The notes under the pieces were generated by a model. It did no database searches. It saw only the letters and a list, made by a program, of their open reading frames with translations, and was not told the DNA's origin. Source: Pseudoalteromonas sp. UG3-2 (GTDB taxonomy: Bacteria > Pseudomonadota > Gammaproteobacteria > Enterobacterales > Alteromonadaceae). From it: DNA of 64,000 bases. The stretch is from NCBI RefSeq assembly GCF_037120705.1, contig NZ_JAWLJU010000001.1, positions 1 to 64,000 on the forward strand, in the 5' to 3' direction. A program made the position numbers and the translations under genes. Shown here in pieces: positions 57,082-64,000 of this stretch (position 1 is its first letter; every line of letters begins with the position of its first letter).

Positions 57082-57273
57082 ATGAAACATAACAAGATGA
57101 TCTGTGATTTTGGCTTGCACGCTGGAGAAGCATACACCGATTTACCTGCCAGCTTTTTGAACTGGATGGTAGAAACAGGTCACGAAAAGTGTGACATTGC
57201 CAAACTAGAACTAGAAAGAAGAACCATGGCGGTGGTAGAGCACGCAAAAAAACTCCATGATTTTGAGTGCTAG
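57082..57273 (+). CDS. small protein resembling DUF3820 family
   Basis: 63 residues, no membrane helix. MICDFGLHAGEAYTDLPASFLNWMV has the F-G-x-H-x-G-x-x-x-x-D-L-P-x-x-x-L-x-W order of DUF3820 proteins (some called quorum-sensing-regulated virulence factor). The core is followed by an acidic-basic helix (LELERRTMAVVEHAKKLHDFEC). RBS-like CAACAAGATG is weak. Function unknown. Confidence 0.6.
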   Translation: MKHNKMICDFGLHAGEAYTDLPASFLNWMVETGHEKCDIAKLELERRTMAVVEHAKKLHDFEC

Positions 57274-57337
57274 CTCTATAAAAAAACAATAAATGTTTTA
57301 AACTATGCGCATAATTTGCTTATTTGCAGTAACGATT

Positions 57338-58927
57338 ATGCGCAATTTCCTTATTACTTCCTCGCTGCTAGTACTGAGTGCTTGCCAGCTCGCTCCTTCG
57401 GCTCCAGAGCCTGAAACAGATTACTTAACCATATTACACACCAATGATAATCATGGCCGCTTTTGGCGCAATGAAAAGGGTGAATATGGTATGGCCGCTC
57501 GTAAAACACTTATTGACCAATTAAGAGCTCAGGCCAAAGCACAAGGCCATGCCGTGATCCTGCTCTCTGGTGGCGACATCAATACCGGTATTCCAGAGTC
57601 GGATTTACAGTTTGCTGAGCCAGATTTCAAAGGCATGCGCCGCTTAGGCTACGATGCTATGGCCATTGGTAATCATGAATTTGATAACCCCAGAGCGATT
57701 TTAGATAAACAGATCGCTTGGGCTCAATTTCCTGTTTTATCTGCTAACATCATCGACCAACAAAGCGCACAACCGGCGTATGAACCCTACACCATTATTG
57801 AGCGTCAAGGCTTGACCATTGCTGTACTGGGGTTAACCACCGTGGATACGGTGAAGATTGCTAACCCTAAGCACGTAAAAGGGCTCGAGTTTATTTCACC
57901 ACTAAGCGCTACCAAGCAGTGGATACCAAAAATTAAACAACAATACAGCCCAGACATCACCATCGCTGTGACACACATGGGCCATTATCATGACGCTCAA
58001 CATGGTATTAACGCAGCAGGTGATGTCACCCTAGCACGCCAACTGTCTCCTGGCACACTCGACCTAATTGTAGGCGGCCATTCGCAAGAGCCAGTGTGTG
58101 TAGATAAAAATGGTAACGCCGATAGCAATTTCGCTCCTGGTAAAGACTGCCATCCAGATCAACAAAATGGCGTATGGATAATGCAGGCCCATGAATGGGG
58201 TAAATATGTTGGCAAGGCCGTGTTTAAACTATCAGGTGACAGCAAAGAGCTTGTCAGTTATGAGTTATTGCCTGTTAACCTAAAAAACAAACAAGGCCAA
58301 ACCTATACCCAGGCCATTGCTGAAGACCCTGAGATGCTGGCTTTTTTACAGCCATATCAAGATAAAGGCCAAGCACAAATTGCCGGAGCTGTAGGTTACG
58401 TTGATAGCTTCCTCGATGGTCGTCGCAGCACGGTCAGGTTTCAGCAAAGTAATCTAGCTGACTTAATCATTAATGCCCAAATGGCCACCGTTAATGCCGA
58501 CTTCGGTATTATTAGTGGAGGCGGCATTAGAGACAGTATTCAGGCAGGCGATGTCAGCTATAAGGATGTACTTAAGGTGCACCCATTTAGAAACCGCATT
58601 ACGTATGTTGATTTTAGTGGTAAAGAGTTACTTGATTACCTGAACGTTGTTAGCGCATTTCCGCCCGACTCTGGCGCTTATATGCAATATCACCACTTGA
58701 GCTTTGAGCGCCGTGGTGATCAGATCAGCGCAGTGAAAATCGCCGGTGAGCCACTGGACTTAAACAAAACCTATCGCATGAGCATCAACAGTTATAACGC
58801 CGCCGGAGGTGATGGTTACCCAAAACTGAATCATTTGCCAGGCTATACCGCCACCGACTTTACTGATGCCCAAGCGTTAAAAGATTACTTACAACAGCAC
58901 AGCCCCATCAAAGCGGTGGACCTTTAA
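57338..58927 (+). CDS. 5'-nucleotidase/UDP-sugar hydrolase-type lipoprotein
   Basis: 529 residues from the ATG at 57338. The upstream ATG (57305) would add 11 hydrophobic residues and has no RBS either. Lipobox LSAC with acylated Cys at ~16. The metallophosphatase motifs are LHTNDNHGR near 32-40, GGDINTG, AIGNHEFDN near 109-117, VTHMGHY and VGGHSQ. The C-terminal nucleotidase domain has GGIRDSIQAGDVSY near 400-415 and GGDGYP near 497. Outer-membrane-anchored enzyme removing phosphate from nucleotides. Possible partner of the nuclease at 60995. Confidence 0.87.
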   Translation: MRNFLITSSLLVLSACQLAPSAPEPETDYLTILHTNDNHGRFWRNEKGEYGMAARKTLIDQLRAQAKAQGHAVILLSGGDINTGIPESDLQFAEPDFKGMRRLGYDAMAIGNHEFDNPRAILDKQIAWAQFPVLSANIIDQQSAQPAYEPYTIIERQGLTIAVLGLTTVDTVKIANPKHVKGLEFISPLSATKQWIPKIKQQYSPDITIAVTHMGHYHDAQHGINAAGDVTLARQLSPGTLDLIVGGHSQEPVCVDKNGNADSNFAPGKDCHPDQQNGVWIMQAHEWGKYVGKAVFKLSGDSKELVSYELLPVNLKNKQGQTYTQAIAEDPEMLAFLQPYQDKGQAQIAGAVGYVDSFLDGRRSTVRFQQSNLADLIINAQMATVNADFGIISGGGIRDSIQAGDVSYKDVLKVHPFRNRITYVDFSGKELLDYLNVVSAFPPDSGAYMQYHHLSFERRGDQISAVKIAGEPLDLNKTYRMSINSYNAAGGDGYPKLNHLPGYTATDFTDAQALKDYLQQHSPIKAVDL

Positions 58928-58966
58928 CCGTGCAGCTGAGGTGGTTAATCAGCTGCCTCAGCTTAT

Positions 58967-59890
58967 CTATTTACCAATAATTTCGATGTCTGATTTTTTC
59001 ACGTTATTTAAGCCATAGCTATGTAACTTAGAACGTGACCCTTCACCATGAGCCTTCGGCGGGTAGTAACGGGCTTTTTGCTCGGGAAAGGGAGCCAACA
59101 CCTCATCCAATGCGGCACGGATTTCACTCAAGGTTTTTTCTAGACTATTAGTAAAGTCTGGCCGCTTGCGAATAGTGTGACCCAGCTCAATCAAGCGGTA
59201 AAAGTATTTATTAGCAATCTCTATAAGCTCTTCAGGCATGTCTTTATTTTGATTTAACACCACCTCAGGGTGATGTTCACAAAACTCTACTATCGCCAAG
59301 TAAAAGCATAATGGTTTGTTGGCAAGTTGCACTTGGCGGCTTTTATCGTGATTATTGGTGACGACTTTATTAAATAAGTCTACCACCAGTTGAAACTCTG
59401 GCGCCGTTGCCGCGCTTTTTTGTGCACGCTTGGCTGCGACGTAAGTTTTTCTATCAAACCAACGATAAGCGAAAAACACTAATAGCGCGAGCACAAGTGG
59501 GAAAATAAAGGTGCTTAGAGCCAGCTGCCTGTCGGCAGTAACCGTAATGTAGTAATCCTTATAAGGTCCGGAAAGCCTTAACTGCTGCTCTTTTGAGTTA
59601 GCGCTTTTTGTGGCACTAATATTGTTAACCGTTAGGCGCGACCCTTGCTTTGTAAGCTCATCATTCAGCGCGATTATGTATGTATTTAGCTGTGCCTCAT
59701 TGCCGGCATAATTAAATAGCGGATCGGCGATGGCTAAGCGCCGCAAGTCAATCGCTACTCGCAGCGAAATGGATTGTTCTGTTTGGGCTATGGCTTTATC
59801 AATATTGCTACTTTGTGCTAAGTAAAACACGCTTAAAAAGCATGTAAGGAGCAGCGTAAAAAACACGCCTTGTTGTACTTTATAGCTCAC
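58967..59890 (-). CDS. two-TM protein with large cytoplasmic C-terminal domain (unknown)
   Basis: 307 residues from GTG 59890, which has AAAGGAG six bases before it. The longer frame (to 60007) overlaps the upstream gene and is rejected. TM1 near 8-27 (GVFFTLLLTCFLSVFYLAQ), a ~90-residue periplasmic domain, TM2 near 119-139 (FIFPLVLALLVFFAYRWF), and a helical cytoplasmic part of about 165 residues ending DVKKSDIEIIGK-like (KKSDIEIIGK). No kinase, receiver, GGDEF or DNA-binding domain seen. Overlaps the stop of the gene at 59880 by 11 bp, so it is its partner. Confidence 0.6.
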   Translation of the reverse strand: MSYKVQQGVFFTLLLTCFLSVFYLAQSSNIDKAIAQTEQSISLRVAIDLRRLAIADPLFNYAGNEAQLNTYIIALNDELTKQGSRLTVNNISATKSANSKEQQLRLSGPYKDYYITVTADRQLALSTFIFPLVLALLVFFAYRWFDRKTYVAAKRAQKSAATAPEFQLVVDLFNKVVTNNHDKSRQVQLANKPLCFYLAIVEFCEHHPEVVLNQNKDMPEELIEIANKYFYRLIELGHTIRKRPDFTNSLEKTLSEIRAALDEVLAPFPEQKARYYPPKAHGEGSRSKLHSYGLNNVKKSDIEIIGK

Positions 59891-60776
59891 TGTTTGCTCC
59901 TTTAAAGCCATAAGGCAAGGTTTGGCATTGCCAATAGCGCTCAGCATGTTCGAAATAACTCGAGGTGCGTTGATGCGCCAGGTCACTGAATACTTGTTGC
60001 AATGCACAGGCTAAATCAACATTTTGATCTGACATTTTTAAATACCACTTACTACCCACTACATTACTGGCAATAGGCGTGATGTAGTTCTTTGAAAAAC
60101 GCTGCTCATCTAAGTCTGACCAATATGTTGAAATGATGTCGACCTTGCCTTGAGCTAATTGATCGCGTAACACCCGATGCGAGCTAAAGTATTTAATATC
60201 TAGAGCATCGATATCTAAATCGAGGGATTTAAAAACACTTTTGGGTAGAATATGCCCTGAGCGGCTGGTTGGGTAGTCGACCAAGCCGATGCGCTTATCT
60301 AAAAAATAAGCCTTATTTAGCTGTGGCTTTTCCGTATTAGAGATAAAAAAGGCTGAATAACTGGGGTAACCTAGCACCGGCATAAAGTTTTGTGTCGACT
60401 CAGCCATCAATGCTGACATGATGTTTTCTTTACTCAAGATGACATCCGCAATCCCTTTCGACAAAAACTCTATTTGCTCTGCCAATTGGCTGCCCCAAAA
60501 CACCGTTACAGCGCCATACTGCCTTGCCACCACGGGGTCATGACAAATGGGCGATAACACTGACATCGCAATACTTCGTACCGGCACATGAACTTTTAAG
60601 GTATTAACATTGTCAACAGCAGTGGTCTCACAACGCTGTGAATACTCCAACACAGGCTCTAATGTAATTGTTTTGTGTTGGGTGAGCTTATTTGCCAGCA
60701 TCCAACATAATAAACTACCTAAAATAAGCAGTATCGCCATGCTGAGCCATCGGGTGGAAATGTTATTCACTTTCAA
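59880..60776 (-). CDS. membrane-anchored PhnD/phosphonate-type substrate-binding protein
   Basis: 298 residues. One N-terminal helix (WLSMAILLILGSLLCWMLA near 10-28) probably serves as an uncleaved anchor. The periplasmic part has the PBP type 2 pattern: LKVHVPVRSIAMSVLSPIC near 60-78, GIADVILSKENIMSAL near 108-123, and IISTYWSDLDEQRFSK near 214-229, similar to phosphate/phosphonate SBPs. With the two-TM gene downstream it probably senses rather than transports; no ABC genes are near. Divergent from the nuclease gene. Confidence 0.68.
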   Translation of the reverse strand: MKVNNISTRWLSMAILLILGSLLCWMLANKLTQHKTITLEPVLEYSQRCETTAVDNVNTLKVHVPVRSIAMSVLSPICHDPVVARQYGAVTVFWGSQLAEQIEFLSKGIADVILSKENIMSALMAESTQNFMPVLGYPSYSAFFISNTEKPQLNKAYFLDKRIGLVDYPTSRSGHILPKSVFKSLDLDIDALDIKYFSSHRVLRDQLAQGKVDIISTYWSDLDEQRFSKNYITPIASNVVGSKWYLKMSDQNVDLACALQQVFSDLAHQRTSSYFEHAERYWQCQTLPYGFKGANSEL

Positions 60777-60994
60777 TTCAGTCTTATCCTATTTGCCGCA
60801 ACACCCATAATAACAAAAAAGCTTACTTATTGTAACTAGTAAACTTACTTAAAACTTTTAAATATATGATTTTTATACTTTATTAATAAGAAATTATGAA
60901 TCCTGTTAAGTCCTTTTATTTTCCGCAAAAATGCGGACAATTGGCCTCACTTTTAGCGGGCAGTTACGCCACTGACTTTAAAAAAGAGAACATC

Positions 60995-61858
60995 ATGTTT
61001 CGTAAAAGTTTCGTCCTAGCATTCACTGCAGGTGTTATGTTGAGCACTCAGGTTCATGCCTGGGGACAAAATGGTCACCGAATTGTGGGTGAGTTAGCTG
61101 AGGCACATTTAACAGCTACCACCAAGCAAGCCATTAAACCGCTCCTAGAAGGTGATTCCTTAGCAGAGGTTTCTACTTGGGCCGATGAAATGCGTTCTAA
61201 TCCCAGTGAGTTTTGGCGCAGAAAGTCTTCTAAGTGGCATTATATTAACATTAAAAACCCCGCTAAAATGCACGAGCATGTTCACCATGGCATTAGTAGC
61301 AAAGAGCAAGTTAAAAACATTCTTGATGGCATTTATTACGCTATCAACACCTTGCAATCAGCGAAAACCTCTATCGATGAAAAACGTTTTGCGTTTCGCT
61401 TTTTAGTTCACTTAGTAGGTGACAGCCATCAACCATTTCATGCTGGACGCAGTGAAGACCGCGGCGGCAACCGCATCAAGGTTTCATTTTTTGGCAATGA
61501 CACCAACCTACACAGCACTTGGGATACTAAGTTAGTCGAAAACGAAAACTTGTCTTTTACTGAATTTACTCGCTTTATTCAAACTGATAACAGCGAAGTG
61601 ATCGCCGACTACCTAGACAGCGCACCGGCGGATTGGTTACTTGAATCAAACGCCATCGCTGAACAAATTTACCAAGCCAATGAAACAGACATTAGCTATG
61701 GCTACATCTATAAACATATGCCAACGGTTAAGTTTCGCTTGCAACAAGGCGGGATCCGCTTAGCAGGCCTTTTAAATCAACTGTTTGATGCTAATGCTGA
61801 GCCTTTGGTTTCGGCATTAAAAAAGCAACAAAATAAATCAACTACGTCTTTAAAATAA
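60995..61858 (+). CDS. S1/P1 family nuclease, exported
   Basis: 287 residues from the ATG at 60995 (MFRKSFVLAFTAG); the earlier ATG at 60896 gives a long non-signal leader and is rejected. Signal peptide ends in QVHA, so the mature N-terminus is WGQNGHRIVGELAE. That first Trp is a zinc ligand in S1/P1 nucleases. Further ligands are in WADEM, RFLVHLVGDSHQPFHAG near 128-144 and LHSTWDTKLVE near 168-178. Degrades single-stranded DNA/RNA or 3'-nucleotides in the periplasm or outside. 25 bp upstream of a TonB receptor. Confidence 0.9.
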   Translation: MFRKSFVLAFTAGVMLSTQVHAWGQNGHRIVGELAEAHLTATTKQAIKPLLEGDSLAEVSTWADEMRSNPSEFWRRKSSKWHYINIKNPAKMHEHVHHGISSKEQVKNILDGIYYAINTLQSAKTSIDEKRFAFRFLVHLVGDSHQPFHAGRSEDRGGNRIKVSFFGNDTNLHSTWDTKLVENENLSFTEFTRFIQTDNSEVIADYLDSAPADWLLESNAIAEQIYQANETDISYGYIYKHMPTVKFRLQQGGIRLAGLLNQLFDANAEPLVSALKKQQNKSTTSLK

Positions 61859-61883
61859 CCATTAATACACGGGAAACAACACA

Positions 61884-64000
61884 ATGAAAAACGTTCGCTT
61901 GAGCCAAGTCGCAGGAGCACTCGCCCTAGCACTTGGTGTATCGGTTAGTGCTTTTGCTGCTGATACATCCTCTGCACTACGCGGTAAGATCACTAATCCA
62001 AATGGTGAAGCTGCGGCAAATGTAAAAGTAACGGTACTTCATGAGCCAACTGGTACGGTTAGCACATTCACAACCAATGAATCAGGTGCTTTCATTGCTA
62101 AAGGCTTACGCGTTGGTGGTCCTTATCGAGTACTGCTTGATTCTGACAAATACACCGATACTAGCGTCGAAAACATCTACTTAGAGCTAGGTGAGACGCG
62201 TCGCATGACGTCACAGCTAGAGCCGTTACAAATGGAAAAAATCCAAGTAACTGGTTACAAAATTGTACAACAAGCTGGCGGCTCAAGCAGTGTATTTGGC
62301 GAAGATGCCATTGCTAATACACCAAGTTTCAATAACGATATTAAAGACATTGCCCGTCTTAACCCATTAGCCAGCATTAACGGCAACGGCGAGCTAACCA
62401 TTGCCGGTGGTAACCCAAGAACCAACAGCCTAACTGTTGATGGCATCGGCCAAAACGATGACTTTGGTCTAAACTACGGCGGTTACCCAACAGAGCAACC
62501 ACCTGTTGCACTTGACGCTATCGAACAGATTTCAGTTGACGCATCGCCTTTCTCAGCAGCCAAGGGTAACTTTGGCGGCGGTACGATTAATGCCGTAACT
62601 AAGTCGGGCTCAAATGAGTTTACTTTCACAGGTTTCTACGAATTTTCTAATCCAGACCTAGCCGGTGAAACTGAGTCTATTTCTCAGGTTTACGCTGACG
62701 GACGCCCGGCATTGGATGAAGACGGCCACCGTACCTTTGAAACCACCAAAGCAGATCCAATCCAGTCTGAAAAGCGTTTTGGTATCAGCACCGGTGGTGC
62801 CATCATCGAAGACGAGTTGTTCTTCTTTGTAAACTACAATAGCTGGGCTAAAGAGCTGGACATGGATTATGGCTTTGAAGGCTCAGGGGCGGTACATGAG
62901 TACAACACCACAGAAGCAAACTATAACGAGTTCTTGTCTATCTTAAACAGTGAGTATGGCTTCACTGATAGCCTAGGTGGCGACCCAGAAGATACTAACG
63001 ACAGTTTACTAGTAAAACTAAGCTGGAACATCAACGAAGCGCATCGTGCTGATTTCACTTATCAGTGGCAAGACGACCAAGACGAGCGTAACTTCGGTAC
63101 TGGTGGTGATACCGTTTCACTTGCGTCAGGCCGTTATATTTACGAAACGTCATTCAATAACTTTGCAGCCAAGTTCTACTCTGATTGGAGCGATGACCTA
63201 TCAACAGAAATTGGTATCGCCTACAAAGACGTATCAAGCGATAGCAAAACCTTCTCTGATATTGGTTCAGTAAAAGTTGAAGAGTATTATCGCGGCCCAG
63301 CTTATCAGTTTGGTACTGACGAGTTCCGTCATAAAAACAGATCAGAAACAGAAAACCTAACCCTTACTTTCGATGGTACGTATTTCTACGGTGACCACGA
63401 AATTAACTTTGGTGCACAGTTCGAAAGCTTAAGACTGTACAACCTGTTTGCAGCTAACTCACTGGGTTCGTGGGAATTCGATAGCCTAGAAGGTTTCGAG
63501 AATCGCGAAGTAGGTAATTACGATGGTGAATACGACTTCTCATATCGCAATGCCTATACCAACGATCCTAATGACACAGCCTACGATGCCAGAAGAAATC
63601 AGTTAGCACTGTACATTGAAGATACGTTCTACCCAATGGACGACTTAGAGCTCACTGCCGGTGTACGTTATGAGCGTTTGTCGTCTGACGATAAGCCAAC
63701 CCTTAACGAAAACTTCCTAAACACCTATGGTTTCTCTAACCAAGAGAACCTAGATGGCCTTGATATCATCTTGCCACGTGTGGGCTTTAAGTATTACGCC
63801 ACTGAGGCATTAACGGTTAAAGGTGGTGTTGGTCGCTTCCAAGGTGGTATTCCAAACGTTTGGTATAACAACCCGTACCAAAACGACGGCATTACCTATG
63901 TAGCCGCAAGCAGCGATGTCATTGCAGCGTACTACTCTGAAAACCAAGCAGATATTACTGCGGTTCCAGATGCAATTAAAAACTCGCTAACGCAAGGCGC
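61884..64000 (+). CDS. TonB-dependent receptor, Oar-like (3' end outside window)
   Basis: Starts at ATG 61884 and stays open to the window end (about 705 codons), C-terminus missing. Signal peptide (ALALALGVSVSAFAA), then a carboxypeptidase-regulatory-like Ig domain about 30-120 (LRGKITNPNGEAAANVKVTV), a plug domain with NDIKDIARLNPLASINGNG near 150 and GGNPRTNSLTVDGIGQ near 175, and beta-barrel sequence thereafter (FTFTGFYEFSNP). Imports large or complex substrates. Its tight spacing to the nuclease suggests uptake of nucleic acid products, an inference. Confidence 0.88.
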   Translation, partial: MKNVRLSQVAGALALALGVSVSAFAADTSSALRGKITNPNGEAAANVKVTVLHEPTGTVSTFTTNESGAFIAKGLRVGGPYRVLLDSDKYTDTSVENIYLELGETRRMTSQLEPLQMEKIQVTGYKIVQQAGGSSSVFGEDAIANTPSFNNDIKDIARLNPLASINGNGELTIAGGNPRTNSLTVDGIGQNDDFGLNYGGYPTEQPPVALDAIEQISVDASPFSAAKGNFGGGTINAVTKSGSNEFTFTGFYEFSNPDLAGETESISQVYADGRPALDEDGHRTFETTKADPIQSEKRFGISTGGAIIEDELFFFVNYNSWAKELDMDYGFEGSGAVHEYNTTEANYNEFLSILNSEYGFTDSLGGDPEDTNDSLLVKLSWNINEAHRADFTYQWQDDQDERNFGTGGDTVSLASGRYIYETSFNNFAAKFYSDWSDDLSTEIGIAYKDVSSDSKTFSDIGSVKVEEYYRGPAYQFGTDEFRHKNRSETENLTLTFDGTYFYGDHEINFGAQFESLRLYNLFAANSLGSWEFDSLEGFENREVGNYDGEYDFSYRNAYTNDPNDTAYDARRNQLALYIEDTFYPMDDLELTAGVRYERLSSDDKPTLNENFLNTYGFSNQENLDGLDIILPRVGFKYYATEALTVKGGVGRFQGGIPNVWYNNPYQNDGITYVAASSDVIAAYYSENQADITAVPDAIKNSLTQG

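Noticed and set aside
60777..60994. Pho box before the S1/P1 nuclease
   Set aside because: CTTACTT occurs twice, but the spacing and sequence do not match the CTGTCAT-type direct repeat.

Overview
The window reads as chromosomal DNA from a marine gammaproteobacterium of the Alteromonadales, most likely Pseudoalteromonas or a close relative. This rests on gene content: an ast arginine-catabolism locus, a secreted PKD-subtilase, pqiABC, a dnaK-dnaJ pair with a sigma-32-type promoter, an Oar-like TonB receptor, zinc-independent L31/L36 ribosomal paralogues, and a palindromic intergenic repeat of the TACCAAT...ATTGGTA kind. It is an inference from gene families, not a database match. I saw no tRNA, rRNA, CRISPR array, integrase, transposase or complete insertion sequence.

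Layout. 1-7069 (minus strand): glycogen operon, free-standing CBM48 protein, malQ, glgB, glgX, then glgP running off the left edge. 7636-12128: DUF4019 protein, Lrp/AsnC regulator divergent from astC-astA-DUF1338, then a palindromic repeat. 12185-23370: ordinary core genes (secreted trypsin-like protease, PPK2-DUF2252 pair, RNase Z, isochorismatase-like hydrolase, DUF3081 and photolyase cluster, AbgT transporter, GST, zapE).

23371-31990 is an accessory region inserted behind zapE. It is visibly A+T-richer than the core. It contains (a) a decayed 3' end of a type I restriction specificity gene (hsdS); (b) a structured non-coding segment closed by a perfect 13-bp inverted repeat, followed directly by a SLATT-type membrane protein gene and an overlapping reverse transcriptase gene, which is probably an RNA-templated anti-phage system; (c) a DUF3800 gene broken by one in-frame TAA, followed by a two-TM membrane protein gene; (d) a secreted esterase; (e) two integron-type gene cassettes (VOC/glyoxalase fold and GNAT acetyltransferase), each with its own attC site and no integrase nearby. 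The 3' end of zapE recurs in increasingly decayed form at 26041 and 29936, so the region looks like serial insertions at one preferred site.

32009-64000 returns to core genes: RhlE-type helicase, dapA, rpmE2-rpmJ2 behind a possible Zur site, cytochrome b562, subtilase, fadE, ybaK, dnaJ/dnaK, pqiABC, an M16 peptidase, and at the right edge a 5'-nucleotidase lipoprotein, a two-gene putative sensor, an S1/P1 nuclease and a TonB receptor. This last group may scavenge nucleic acids.

The most interesting object is the ncRNA-SLATT-RT cassette at 23645-25762. RT/SLATT pairing is known from comparative genomics. The RNA architecture and the repeated zapE-end insertion site are read here directly from the sequence.
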